Assembly (NCBI GenBank): GCA_016932955.1
Contig: JAFGBV010000065.1
Span: 1 to 15,884 of the forward strand
Source: Anaerolineales bacterium
GTDB taxonomy: Bacteria > Chloroflexota > Anaerolineae > Anaerolineales > UBA4823
DNA: 15,884 nucleotides
Reading direction: 5' to 3'
Shown: positions 1-8,722 of the stretch, piece after piece
Layout of the letters: every line of letters starts with the position of its first letter
Position numbering within the stretch: the first letter of the stretch is position 1
Notes under the pieces: model-generated
The model's input: the letters and a program-made list of their open reading frames with translations, nothing else
The model's database searches: none
Told to the model about the DNA's origin: nothing
Translations under genes and position numbers: made by a program

Positions 1-2
1 CA

Positions 3-54
3 GAGGGCAGGTATGGGGGTGTTTTGCGGGCGGAGCCCGCAAAACACCCCCATA
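3..54. repeat. Long perfect GC-rich hairpin element, copy 1
   Basis: Positions 12-31 and 35-54 are perfect 20-bp inverted arms around a 3-nt GGA loop. The inner core is GCGGGC-GGA-GCCCGC and the outer arm carries GGGGGTG / CACCCCC. The 9-base lead-in GAGGGCAGG followed by ATGGGGG (3-19) recurs at 871-887, so this is one of two related copies around the membrane-protein gene. Neither side has a T-run, so it is not a classical intrinsic terminator. It may be a REP-like element, a transcript 3'-end stabiliser, or a terminator for a gene left of the window. Positions 55-220 hold nothing else I recognise apart from a weak 8-bp inverted repeat (184-191 / 205-212). Confidence 0.75.
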
Positions 55-220
55 TATCCGCCCCACCACGGCTAATCCCAGAGAGCCTAGTTTTTACGAG
101 TGTTCGGGATCAGGGAAAAGTAGTACCCTCCCCCTTATCCCAAACTGACACTCTTATCATATATACGCTGTGCAGGCCGGGTGGTTGCAGCCATAATTCT
201 ATCTGCTGCAACTTCCTCTC

Positions 221-772
221 TCAGCGCCGTAGCGGACCAGCCCAGCGGGCAGCCAAGCCAAAGAAACCATACACCATCCCCAGCAGAATCAGCGCAAACT
301 TGAGAAATGCGCATACCGTCGCCACCTGCGGCCATGGAGAAACCGCTGCCGGCGCAAAGAGCAGGATCACCAGCGCAATATTTTCAACGTAATCAAACAG
401 CGCAGCCAGCCATTGCCCCCACGCCAGCCCAGCACCCAGCTTCGCCAGCGGCCAGCCGCTTGCCTGCAGCGTAGCAGCAGACATCAGACAGCCAATCGCC
501 AGCATGCTTGAATAGACCAGCGGGAAGAGAAAATCCAGCCCCTGGATGAACGCCGCCCGCTGGAGCGCCCCTTCCCACGAATCAAGCATTGCCTGCGCAT
601 TTTGCGGCGTCCCGGCAACCTCAAACGAGACGATACCCAACGGCGCCGCTGGGGTGTTCAAAGGCAGGCCGGCAAAGTTCATCACCAGCATGATCACCAG
701 CGTGAGAGCCAGGAGAATATAGAAGAAGCGCCGGCGCAGATCAATTGGAATGCGGGTCAGCGGATGGGGCAT
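221..772 (-). CDS. Small uncharacterised four-helix membrane protein
   Basis: This 183-residue protein has about four hydrophobic segments (near residues 15-35, 80-102, 115-142 and 150-175), so it is an integral membrane protein. A soluble or extracytoplasmic stretch (about 40-78) contains GIVSFEVAGT. Other likely conserved spots are DFLF at 80-83 and the acidic pair in DYVEN at 127-131. The pattern resembles an uncharacterised bacterial family whose members share a GIVSFE.AGT block, but I know of no established function. The start is the ATG at 772, not the upstream in-frame codon at 808, because AAGGAG (780-785) lies 7 nt before it. It follows the large secreted VWA protein gene on the same strand with a gap of about 156 bp containing a GC-rich hairpin, so co-transcription is possible but not assured. 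Confidence 0.8.
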   Translation of the reverse strand: MPHPLTRIPIDLRRRFFYILLALTLVIMLVMNFAGLPLNTPAAPLGIVSFEVAGTPQNAQAMLDSWEGALQRAAFIQGLDFLFPLVYSSMLAIGCLMSAATLQASGWPLAKLGAGLAWGQWLAALFDYVENIALVILLFAPAAVSPWPQVATVCAFLKFALILLGMVYGFFGLAARWAGPLRR

Positions 773-792
773 GGAGAGACTCCTTGCCCTTA

Positions 793-801
793 ATTGTAAC
801 A
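793..801 (-). promoter_or_regulatory. Possible extended -10 promoter of the membrane-protein gene
   Basis: Read on the minus strand this is TGTTACAAT, a TGn-TACAAT extended -10 element, about 20 bp upstream of the ATG at 772. No good -35 hexamer sits at normal spacing. A start about 7 nt downstream would put the ribosome binding site almost at the 5' end of the RNA. The call is weak. Confidence 0.3.
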
Positions 802-870
802 CTTGCAATAAGAATCAATCCCCATGAAAGGGGGGATCGGGTGCACGAAAAGGTTGTTATTGCCGCTATG

Positions 871-914
871 GAGGGCAGGAATGGGGGGGGTGCGGCCTCC
901 GCCCGCACCCCCCC
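871..914. repeat. GC-rich hairpin element, copy 2
   Basis: Perfect 12-bp arms at 884-895 and 903-914 (seven G then TGCGG, paired with CCGCA then seven C) enclose a 7-nt loop. The lead-in GAGGGCAGG-A-ATGGGGG (871-887) matches copy 1 at 3-19 except for one base. The core, read in reverse complement, is GCGGGCGGAGGCCGC, one base from the core of copy 1. It lies 15 bp beyond the stop codon of the VWA-protein gene. It could end or stabilise that transcript, but no T-run follows it. Confidence 0.65.
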
Positions 915-928
915 GAATTTCTCTTTCG

Positions 929-3900
929 TCACTTCAGCATCATCGGCAGAAAGATCAGGCTGCCTTCCATACGGATCGTCGCCGTCACCGTGGGCGACTC
1001 GTTCCCGTACCCATCGCGATAGCGCACGTAAACCGTCGCCAGGCCCGTGCTTTGCCCCAGCGTCCAGCCCTTGCTGGTATCATACGGCTCCCACGTGGCA
1101 TCGCTCATGTCAGGCAGATTGCTGATCAGCATCTCCGTCACCCCGCTGGCGCTGTCCGAGGGCGGGTAGAGCGTCTCGTCCCCCGGCCAGATCACCTCCG
1201 GATCCACCGCATCGGTTGCCCACAGGGTGAGGGTGACATTGCGGCTGTTAGTCTTCTCCGCCCCGCCATTGATCAACACGCTGCCGTGTGGCGGATATGG
1301 GTCAATATTGGGCGTGGCGCAGGTTGGCGGCGTGGCGGCCGAAACATGGAAATCGGGGTCAATATAAACAACCGCGGTCAGGATGTAGCAATACGTCTCG
1401 CCGTTGGTGACTGCGGTGTCAGTGTAGATACCGCTGCCCGTGTAGTCGATGGATAATAAGGTAAATGGGCCAAGCGGATCATTGCCGCGGAAAAAGATGA
1501 TGTAGTTGTAACTGGGATCGGTCACATGCTTGACCAGCACCTGCCCTACCCCGCCATACGCATGGGCGTCGGGTGTGGGGATGGAGAGATCATCAGATGG
1601 GTCGAAGGGGTTGGAATCACCCCAGTCGCCCTCGCCGCCACCATCCGTATCGGAGTTCTGAGGGTCGGTGCCGCGCTCCCATTCGGTGCTGTTGGGCAGG
1701 CTGTCATTGTCAGGATCATCATCGGCGTCATCAGGATTGTTGGGATCCAATCCATAGCGGATCTCCCAATTATCCGGAAGCCCGTCGCCATCCGAATCGC
1801 CGCCGCCGTCCATGTGGAAGGAGAGCACCTGCTGGCGCACGAACGAGGTGTCAAGATAATCGCTGTAGCCAGAGGCATACACGGTGAGGTTGTACGAGCC
1901 ATCCAGGCTGGTCTGGTAGAAGGTAGCGCCATACAGGCCGTCGTCTGCAGCGCCGTCGTTGTGCAGGCCATCATCCCAGAACCACAGCCAGGACAAGCCG
2001 CCAGAGGGGTTTTCGACGAGGCCAAACATGACCGCCCCCGTGATCGGGGCAATATCGGTCAGGCTGGCAAGCACCTGGATGGGCGTGCCGGTGAGGCGCT
2101 CTTCAGGAGGTGTGGCGATGAAAACATCCAGCGTGACATCGCTCTTGACCGTGGCTTGCACCAGGTAATCTGAAATGTAACCACCCTGGGTGCCCTCTTT
2201 CAGGTCAGGCCCAGTGAAGGCAGGGATATAAAGCACCCAATTGCCCCCCAGCGGGGAAGCCACGCGCCAGACGATGTGCCGCGTATCGCGATTCACTGGC
2301 GACACGATGTTGCTGTTGGGGTCTGTCAACGTGACTTCATCAGCCGCCAATAGGCCGGTGGCGGTATCCCAACTGAGCGAAAGATACAGCTCCGCGGCGC
2401 CATTTTCAACGGCAATGTTCAGGGTATCATCATAAGGTGTGCCATCGTCCTGTGGGCCAGCCAGGGCATAGAACTGCTGCTGGCCAGCAATATTTGCGGC
2501 GATGGCGCGGTAGCGGTAATCCATGCGCAAGGGCAGCGTAGCCAGGTCGGCGGGAACATCAGGGCTTAAGATCGTCATCGCCGTGGATGGCGTGGATACA
2601 TACTGGTAGAGACCGCCGGTGCGGGCGGCTGCTTCCTGCATGAGGATGCGGTCGGCATCCGGCCCGACCGCCACGCTGTGAATGACAGGCTTCTTGCCGG
2701 TGGCAGCCACCAGGGCGTTGACTGCCTGGTCGAAGGTCTCTGTGCCGGGATCGGTCTCCTCGCCGTCGCTGATCAATATCAGCGCCCAGTCGTTCGCCGC
2801 GTTGCCGCTGGCATTGAGCTGATCCCACGCCGTGCGGATGGCATCGCCGATGCGCGTGCCGCCGTCTGCCACCAGGGCGTTGATCGTGTTCATCGCCGTG
2901 GTGCGCGAAGTGTTCGTCCACGGCGTGAGCGCCATATTGGTAGTGACGCTGCTTTCGAAGGAAACAATGCCAATGCTGTCGCCGGTGCGCCAGGCATCGA
3001 TGAAGAGGCGCGACGAGGCCTTCGCCGCATCCATCTTGCCATACCACGACATGCTGCCGGAACGATCGATAACGATCATGTTATCGGCGTTCAGGCGCGG
3101 GGTGTAACTGACCGCGTTGGTCTCGCTATCGGTGAGCGCTGAGCCATATTTCACCGTGAGGTTATAGAAACCGCTGCTGCTTTGCGCCGGAGCGCGCAGC
3201 ACGAACCACTGCTGGCCCATGATGTGTGCAGAGGTGAGGATATTCGCTGCGGGAACATCCACGGTACCCACCTTGAAAGAAAAGTTGGCCAGATTTACGC
3301 CGGCCATTGGTGACCCATCCCCCGCCACCACTTCCACCTGCACCATGAACTTATCCGGCGATGCGGGGTCGCCCACACGGGCATAGTTGCCGCTGGTGGG
3401 GCCGAGGATGCGTAAAGTGGGCTGGGTGCCGTTGATCGAGATGCGGTAATTGCCCTGGTTCTCCAGCCCGGCAACGATGATCGCCACCCGGGTGTAGCTA
3501 TCATTGAGCAGGCTCAGGCTGAGGTTGCGCGCTTCGACATTGTATTCATAGGTGATGTTGCTGCCCTCAATGCCCAGCACCGTGTAGTACAGGTCGCCGG
3601 TGCTATCCTGGATGATCTTAATATCGATGAAGGGCACATCTGCTGCCGGGCGCACTTCATAATATTTCGCTCCCCACTCATACACGCTCTCATCCGTATC
3701 CAGAAGAGACTCGCCCAGCGTCAGGTTATCGCTGATCGCCAGCGGCACATCGCCGTAAGCACCACCCGTCTGCGCCATGTCCGCGTAGGCATATTCCGCC
3801 GCCCCGCTGTAATCCTTGGCATAGTTGGCTACGGCAAAATCCTTCCAGACATCGCGGAAGCGCTCCGTGTAGCCCAGGTCGCCCAGTACATTATTGATGA

Positions 3901-5002
3901 TGCTGATCCCGTTCTGCCCCGGGGTATTGGCTGATTCTTCCCAGAAGCGGCGCAGGATATCCAGGCCCATTTCAGCATCGTCGGTCATATTTTCGGTGCC
4001 GTATTTCTCCGTGATATAGGTCCAGAACAGCGCTGCCTGGTAAGAGACGGTGTTGACCGGGCGGTTCGGGTTGGAAAGGTACCCGTTGATCTCTGGCACA
4101 TAGCCGGCATAACCAGTAGCAATGTCATCAAAGCACAGCGCCGTGGCGCGGTTTCCCCCCAGGCAGATCTTATCTTGAATCGAGCGCGCCTGGCCCTCGA
4201 TCACCCAGTTGCCTGCGGGGTCCACCAGACCGCCATATTTGAACTGCTGGAAGTGGTAAGCCTCGTGCACCGCGACGATATAGGCCACCGGGTCGCCAAC
4301 GCGGGTGGTGAGGTTGAAGGGCGTTTCCATCAGCAGCGGCGAAAGCCCCAGGGAATAACTCCCCGCGCAGCCGCCGCCATCGCACCAAACCACGTTGATC
4401 GGGATCTTATCCAGGCCGCCGCCGGGCTCGTCGGCAGGCCGTGTGTAGCCCAAGCGCGCAAAAGCCGCCGCCGAGCCTTCCAGCGCACCATACTCCAGGC
4501 TGACGAAATTGTTCACCCCTCCGGTGCTGACATTGGTCAGGCAAACCTCTTGCCCGTCAATATCGGGGCAGTCGTCGCTGGTGCCCAGCAGCCCGTAGAA
4601 GATGCGGAATTTGCCCGGATCGTAGATGCGCCGGTTGTCGCAGATCTCGCTGTAGGGCGAATAGCTGGTGTCGCTGGCGCGGTAGGCGCGCACGCGGTAG
4701 CGGATGCTGTCGCTGGCGCTGGTGCCGGTGTTCTTGTAGGAATAGTTTCCGTTGGAATCTGGGTTCACCGTGACATACTCGCTGAACGCCGCACCGTTCA
4801 CCGATCGCTCCAGGCGATAATTGTCCTCATCGGTGGCATTGTCTTTCCAATAGATGAGCACTGTTGTGCTTTCCCAACCCTGGCACGAAATATTCGTCGG
4901 GGCGGGAAGGGGCGCGTTGACCTCACCACGGGCTTCGGTAGTGGTGAGCAATAGCGCGCCGAAGAGAATGGATAGGAAAATGAGGGGGTATTTTCGCAAC
5001 AT
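929..5002 (-). CDS. Secreted FnIII / metalloprotease-like / VWA / Ca-binding multidomain protein
   Basis: This 1357-residue protein starts with a signal peptide (basic MLRK, hydrophobic 6-20). The ATG at 5002 follows AAAGGAG by 6 nt. In order: an FnIII-like domain (about 33-122); a metalloprotease-like region with HEAYH at 246-250 and a candidate third zinc ligand E269 in WVIEG, in the gluzincin style; a beta-rich linker; a VWA domain (about 641-805) with a complete MIDAS (DRSGS 646-650, T716, D746); a beta-rich region; Asp-rich TSP3/dockerin-like calcium repeats (about 1068-1135); and an Ig-like domain (about 1239-1345). It ends in LIFLPMMLK, matching the tail of the upstream secreted protein. 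It probably acts at or outside the cell surface in adhesion or proteolysis. The substrate is unknown and protease activity is inferred only from the motif. It lies about 100 bp downstream of the propeller-protein gene, with its own likely promoter. Confidence 0.9.
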   Translation of the reverse strand: MLRKYPLIFLSILFGALLLTTTEARGEVNAPLPAPTNISCQGWESTTVLIYWKDNATDEDNYRLERSVNGAAFSEYVTVNPDSNGNYSYKNTGTSASDSIRYRVRAYRASDTSYSPYSEICDNRRIYDPGKFRIFYGLLGTSDDCPDIDGQEVCLTNVSTGGVNNFVSLEYGALEGSAAAFARLGYTRPADEPGGGLDKIPINVVWCDGGGCAGSYSLGLSPLLMETPFNLTTRVGDPVAYIVAVHEAYHFQQFKYGGLVDPAGNWVIEGQARSIQDKICLGGNRATALCFDDIATGYAGYVPEINGYLSNPNRPVNTVSYQAALFWTYITEKYGTENMTDDAEMGLDILRRFWEESANTPGQNGISIINNVLGDLGYTERFRDVWKDFAVANYAKDYSGAAEYAYADMAQTGGAYGDVPLAISDNLTLGESLLDTDESVYEWGAKYYEVRPAADVPFIDIKIIQDSTGDLYYTVLGIEGSNITYEYNVEARNLSLSLLNDSYTRVAIIVAGLENQGNYRISINGTQPTLRILGPTSGNYARVGDPASPDKFMVQVEVVAGDGSPMAGVNLANFSFKVGTVDVPAANILTSAHIMGQQWFVLRAPAQSSSGFYNLTVKYGSALTDSETNAVSYTPRLNADNMIVIDRSGSMSWYGKMDAAKASSRLFIDAWRTGDSIGIVSFESSVTTNMALTPWTNTSRTTAMNTINALVADGGTRIGDAIRTAWDQLNASGNAANDWALILISDGEETDPGTETFDQAVNALVAATGKKPVIHSVAVGPDADRILMQEAAARTGGLYQYVSTPSTAMTILSPDVPADLATLPLRMDYRYRAIAANIAGQQQFYALAGPQDDGTPYDDTLNIAVENGAAELYLSLSWDTATGLLAADEVTLTDPNSNIVSPVNRDTRHIVWRVASPLGGNWVLYIPAFTGPDLKEGTQGGYISDYLVQATVKSDVTLDVFIATPPEERLTGTPIQVLASLTDIAPITGAVMFGLVENPSGGLSWLWFWDDGLHNDGAADDGLYGATFYQTSLDGSYNLTVYASGYSDYLDTSFVRQQVLSFHMDGGGDSDGDGLPDNWEIRYGLDPNNPDDADDDPDNDSLPNSTEWERGTDPQNSDTDGGGEGDWGDSNPFDPSDDLSIPTPDAHAYGGVGQVLVKHVTDPSYNYIIFFRGNDPLGPFTLLSIDYTGSGIYTDTAVTNGETYCYILTAVVYIDPDFHVSAATPPTCATPNIDPYPPHGSVLINGGAEKTNSRNVTLTLWATDAVDPEVIWPGDETLYPPSDSASGVTEMLISNLPDMSDATWEPYDTSKGWTLGQSTGLATVYVRYRDGYGNESPTVTATIRMEGSLIFLPMMLK

Positions 5003-5060
5003 TTGTCACTCCTTTGGCAAAGGCAAATAAATTGGGTAGGTTATATCGAGATACATTACC

Positions 5061-5089
5061 AGAATATATCAAAATCCCCCTCGAGTCAA
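5061..5089 (-). promoter_or_regulatory. Likely sigma70-type promoter of the VWA-protein gene
   Basis: On the minus strand, TTGACT (5084-5089) is followed after exactly 17 bp by TATTCT (5061-5066). This lies in an AT-rich 100-bp gap of an otherwise GC-rich region. It predicts a 5' leader of about 50 nt before the ribosome binding site and ATG at 5002. An alternative pair, TTGATA with TATAAC at 19-bp spacing, lies slightly downstream. Confidence 0.5.
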
Positions 5090-5102
5090 GCATGATTTTT
5101 GA

Positions 5103-7133
5103 TTACCGGAGAATGATCGGCAAACGCACCGTCACCCCGCCCACTGTGACCGCCGCCTGACGCTCCCACGCGCCGCCCCGCCCATCTTCGATTAGCGCCG
5201 TGGTGACGATCACCTGCGGGCTGCCGATCGCCGCGCTGATCGTGGCATCAAAGCGCACCGTCACCGGCAGGTCAGTGGCAACCGCCCCGCTCCAGGTCAG
5301 CGCGCCGGCGGTGAAAGAGGCACTGCCGGATGAGGCGTAAAGATTCCCGGCGTAGGTGAGCAATGCCGGGAGGGGGATGCTCAGGCTGGCAGCAGGCAGA
5401 GTCGGCCCTGGATTACGCAGCGTGATCGTGTAGGTCACCGTATCACCCGGCATGGCAGCGGTGCTGCTCACCGCGAAGGTCGATTGCGCCAGGCTGGCGG
5501 GGATGATCTGCGCGTAAAGGCCATCGCGCTGGTAATTGCCCCGCCCCGTGCCCCAGAAGATCGTCGCATTAGCGCTGCCGGGCAGGTCGTAAGCCACCAG
5601 CCCCGAATGGGCGGTATTGAGCACAATCTCCAGGTCGGCGTCGCTGTCAATGTTCGCCAGCGTCGGCGCCGCCAGCGCCCCATTCCACGAGGGAGAGCCA
5701 TACGCCGCCGGCAGATCGATCACCTGTAGCGGGTTGCCCAGGTAATCGAGGATGTGCAATCGCCCTGTATGGTTCGAGCCAATCTGCGTCCACGAGGCCA
5801 CAATCACCTCCGCATGCCCGTCGGCGTCCAGGTCCGCGATCACCGGCTCAGAGGCAAAGCGGTAAAAGCCCTCCGCCGGGTTATAGACGCTGTAAGGCCA
5901 GTTGCCGTGCTCATCCTTGTCCAACCAGAAGGCATGCACCCGCCCATCGTAGGAGGAATAGACGATCTCCAGCATCCCGTCGCCATCCAGGTCAGCGGCG
6001 GCAGGGTTGGGCTGGTTGCTCTCGATCACGTGGTAATCCTCACTCAGCGGCGCGCCCGTATCCACCGGCAGCGTCTGCCAGTCAAAGCCAGAATCGCTGA
6101 AACGGCTGCGGTCGGGGTTGAAGATGTAAATGCCGTTGTACTTTCCCGGCGGGTGTCCCACGTTGCAGTCATACACATTGCCCGTCGCGATCACCTCCCT
6201 GGTCTCATCCCCATTCACATCGGCGATAATGCTCGGGCCATGCGCAAAATTGGTGCGGTACGATTCAGCCCTTTCGCCGTTACATTCCCCCCACCCGCGC
6301 AGCTCGGTTGCCAGGCTTTCCCAGATGCCCACCTGCCCCCACATCTTGCCCCCATACATCGCATTCGCCGGCAGCGGCGTGCCATCCGGGCGGTAAGCGC
6401 AGATGTAATGCACGTCGGAGGGGACGACGATCTCGGCAATGCCGTCGCCGTCCAGGTCGCCAGCCGAGGCGTTGTCGTTGAAGATGCCATACGCATAACC
6501 GCTATCGCCTACCAGTTGCGGCCAGCCGGGGCGCAGGCTGCCATCGTGCTCCAGCACCCAGGTGTTGGTTTTATTGTACACCGCCCCAGTGACGATCACT
6601 TCCAGGTCGCCGTCCCCCTCCAGGTCGTGTACCGAAAGCCCGCGCAGCTCGTTACTGGCGGGCTGCTGCGGCCAGCCTGGCTCGAAGTAGCCCGCGGCAG
6701 TGTAAACCGATACCACCCCCCCACTGTGCGCGGTGACGATCTCCACCTGTCCGTCTGCATCAATATCTGCTACGACGATGCCCGGCCAGGTGCGCCCCAC
6801 CGAATCCGCCCCCGCCTCCGACCGGTCGTGACCTGAAGCCACCTGCCATTCCAGCGTCCCGCTCGCCCCATCCAGCACGAAGATTGAATACGCCGAGCCG
6901 ATCACCTCCATGGTCCCATCCCCATCCAGGTCCGCCACCGCCGGCGAGGAATACCAGCCCGTCTCGCACCACGAGCTGTAACACCCCCCGTGCTGCCACT
7001 TGAGCACCGGCGCCGCGATGGCGCTGGAAATTGCCCGCGAGGGCAGCGGGGTCGAATTGGCTTGCAGGGTCAGGCTGAAAAAGAAAACAGCGAGCAGCAG
7101 GAATTTCCAGGCACGGGAAGAGAGCATACTCAT
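5103..7133 (-). CDS. Secreted FG-GAP/VCBS-repeat beta-propeller protein
   Basis: This 676-residue protein has a clear signal peptide (MSMLSSRAWK, hydrophobic 11-23, probable cleavage near ANS). Eight Asp-rich calcium-loop repeats of the type D-x-D-x-D-G followed by E-[IV] start near residues 68, 123, 170, 226, 305, 381, 434 and 495. This matches FG-GAP/VCBS repeats, which fold as integrin-alpha-like propellers. Residues 545-665 resemble a DUF11/CARDB-type beta-sandwich (PGDTVTYTITLRNPGP). The protein ends in VTVRLPIILR, echoing the tail of the next secreted protein. The start at 7133 is preferred because AAGGAGG lies 5 nt before it; an ATG two codons on is possible, and the in-frame ATG at 7202 has no comparable site. 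The fold suggests surface adhesion or carbohydrate/protein binding. No catalytic domain is visible. Confidence 0.88.
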   Translation of the reverse strand: MSMLSSRAWKFLLLAVFFFSLTLQANSTPLPSRAISSAIAAPVLKWQHGGCYSSWCETGWYSSPAVADLDGDGTMEVIGSAYSIFVLDGASGTLEWQVASGHDRSEAGADSVGRTWPGIVVADIDADGQVEIVTAHSGGVVSVYTAAGYFEPGWPQQPASNELRGLSVHDLEGDGDLEVIVTGAVYNKTNTWVLEHDGSLRPGWPQLVGDSGYAYGIFNDNASAGDLDGDGIAEIVVPSDVHYICAYRPDGTPLPANAMYGGKMWGQVGIWESLATELRGWGECNGERAESYRTNFAHGPSIIADVNGDETREVIATGNVYDCNVGHPPGKYNGIYIFNPDRSRFSDSGFDWQTLPVDTGAPLSEDYHVIESNQPNPAAADLDGDGMLEIVYSSYDGRVHAFWLDKDEHGNWPYSVYNPAEGFYRFASEPVIADLDADGHAEVIVASWTQIGSNHTGRLHILDYLGNPLQVIDLPAAYGSPSWNGALAAPTLANIDSDADLEIVLNTAHSGLVAYDLPGSANATIFWGTGRGNYQRDGLYAQIIPASLAQSTFAVSSTAAMPGDTVTYTITLRNPGPTLPAASLSIPLPALLTYAGNLYASSGSASFTAGALTWSGAVATDLPVTVRFDATISAAIGSPQVIVTTALIEDGRGGAWERQAAVTVGGVTVRLPIILR

Positions 7134-7296
7134 CGAGACCTCCTTCCGGTTGTATATCCTTATTGTACATGATATTCCCCCAATGCTGCAGTTTATCCGC
7201 ATATACCCAGCCGCGCGTGTTGGCCATCCTCAACACTCCCGGCCTGGGTGCGCCAGCAAGGCCTGTCCGTTGCTTGCACCTTCAAGCCGCGCCATT

Positions 7297-7327
7297 TTGC
7301 CCTTTTCGATGACCTGGCGGTTATAAT
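7297..7327 (+). promoter_or_regulatory. Probable promoter of the zinc-ribbon gene
   Basis: A consensus TATAAT (7322-7327) lies 31 bp before the ATG at 7358. The best -35 candidate is TTGCCC (7297-7302) at a long 19-bp spacing, so the -10 carries most of the weight. The predicted leader is about 24 nt, and no convincing ribosome binding site precedes the ATG. Confidence 0.45.
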
Positions 7328-7357
7328 TCCAGGTGAGCATCTACCCTGAGTGTCCCC

Positions 7358-8722
7358 ATGACCATTGAAAACACACACCCCTGTCCCAAGTGCGGCCAGA
7401 TGAGCCTCGTTTATGACGGTATGCTCGCCTGGACTGATGGCCACCCTCGCCCCCCGCGCCATCTTGCCTCCAAAAACGTTACATTATCTCCCCGCGGCAA
7501 CCAGGAGCGCGAAGATATCTATCACTGCAGCCACTGCGGCGCAGAATTCTTCCAGGATCTCGAGTTCCACCGTCAGGTTCACCTGTGGGAGGTAAAAGGC
7601 AAGAAGTATTTGCACGACTCCAGCCATGGCTGGTACACGGAAGAGCTTGACCCCGCCACCCATCAATACATCAAGCACCCTGTCACACCGCAGCTCCCTT
7701 CCCCGCAGCCTCTCCCCTCGAACGTCACCATCGCCATCCCGCCCGGCCTGGTCATCCAGCCCACCACCCTCGAAGTCATCCCCAATGCCCTGCTCGTTCA
7801 TCGATACCAGCACGAGATTCCCGGCTCGCCCAACCTGCCCTGTTGGACCTACATCACCCAGGGGCTGGAAGCTTTCGGTCAAAAAGAGCTCATCCTCACC
7901 GCCCGGCGCGATGCCGCGAGCCTCAAGAGCGGCACAGATTATGACTTCCTTCTCCGCCCCATCCGCGCCGTTTTTGATCTCTTCAAAGCCGGTAAATTGG
8001 TGGATGAGGGCGACCACACCGCGATGATGCTCACCGACCAGCAGCGCAAGCTCGGCATCCCTTTCAATTTCCTCTACCTTCGCCCGATCCCCCTGGCAGG
8101 GATTAGCTTGCCCAAACAGGCCCTCACCGTGCGCCTGATGCGTCCTGAAGAATTAGAAGTTTATAAAACCTTCGGCTTCATGCGCCTCATATCCAGTTGG
8201 GCAAGCCACGAGCACTACTTCCCCTACCCACCCTGGTCTGACATCCCCGCCCCCGATATCGTCTCCCTCAAACGCTTTCAGCAAAGCATCTTGAACAAGG
8301 TTGGGCGTATCTTTCTCCACCGCAGCACCGTTTGCCTGGAGCAGGATAATCTCATCTGGCGCATCCCCCCCTCCGTCCCTGCCCTCCTGGTCAACAGCCT
8401 GGCCAGCATCCCGCCGGAACGCGGCCTGGCCTTCCTGAGCGGCTACCCCGACGGTGCCGATTCCTGCCTCGCCTGGAACCCTGAGCAAAAGCAGCTCATC
8501 ATCAACCTCCCCGCGGGCAGCTTGCGCCAACGACTGGCTGGCTGTTTCATCCTCTTCGTCCCCGAGCAGCAGTCAACCGCCATCCAGGTCTTTGAAGACG
8601 GTTTTGCTGTCATGCTTCCCACCGCCGACTGGCTGCAGATCCGCCGCGCTCTCCTGGAAGGCCAGCCCTTCCGCCTTCCATCCGCAAAATGGAGTCTTGA
8701 GATACAATTCCAGTTAGCCTAA
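7358..8722 (+). CDS. Zinc-ribbon protein of unknown function
   Basis: This is a 454-residue protein without signal peptide or membrane segment, so probably cytosolic. The N-terminus has two CxxC knuckles, CPKC (9-12) and CSHC (57-60), about 45 residues apart, consistent with a treble-clef or zinc-ribbon fold. A proline-rich linker follows (about 105-135). The rest (about 145-454) is a mixed alpha/beta region I cannot assign confidently. The block around WTYITQGLEAFGQKELILT and the 'RPIRAVFDLFKAGK' segment hint at a SUFU-like domain, but only weakly. The first ATG is used; it lacks a good ribosome binding site. The gene precedes the SPFH and NAD-kinase-fold genes on the same strand. The SPFH gene has a strong promoter of its own, so full co-transcription is uncertain. 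The TAA stop overlaps a dyad (8721-8734) of that promoter region. Confidence 0.82.
   Translation: MTIENTHPCPKCGQMSLVYDGMLAWTDGHPRPPRHLASKNVTLSPRGNQEREDIYHCSHCGAEFFQDLEFHRQVHLWEVKGKKYLHDSSHGWYTEELDPATHQYIKHPVTPQLPSPQPLPSNVTIAIPPGLVIQPTTLEVIPNALLVHRYQHEIPGSPNLPCWTYITQGLEAFGQKELILTARRDAASLKSGTDYDFLLRPIRAVFDLFKAGKLVDEGDHTAMMLTDQQRKLGIPFNFLYLRPIPLAGISLPKQALTVRLMRPEELEVYKTFGFMRLISSWASHEHYFPYPPWSDIPAPDIVSLKRFQQSILNKVGRIFLHRSTVCLEQDNLIWRIPPSVPALLVNSLASIPPERGLAFLSGYPDGADSCLAWNPEQKQLIINLPAGSLRQRLAGCFILFVPEQQSTAIQVFEDGFAVMLPTADWLQIRRALLEGQPFRLPSAKWSLEIQFQLA

Noticed and set aside
12..54. The 20-bp perfect hairpin as an intrinsic terminator.
   Set aside because: No T-run follows the stem on either strand, and it is about 170 bp beyond the nearest visible stop codon, so it is listed as a repeat instead.
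24..392. Plus-strand open frame near the left edge.
   Set aside because: It starts inside the perfect hairpin, overlaps the membrane-protein gene antisense, and has no ribosome binding site or family resemblance.
4175..4954. Plus-strand open frame of 259 codons opposite the secreted VWA protein.
   Set aside because: It is antisense to a protein with clear signal peptide, FnIII and HExxH features, has no good ribosome binding site and no recognisable domain; high GC content yields long antisense frames.
5754..6836. Plus-strand open frame of 360 codons opposite the propeller protein.
   Set aside because: It lies wholly inside the eight-repeat FG-GAP gene, and its His/Val/Arg-rich translation mirrors the Asp-rich repeats on the other strand.
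7150..7206. TTGTATAT (7150-7157) and GCATATAC (7199-7206) as a further copy of the SPFH operator boxes.
   Set aside because: The matches are imperfect, 41 bp apart and without surrounding symmetry; AT-rich promoter DNA explains them.
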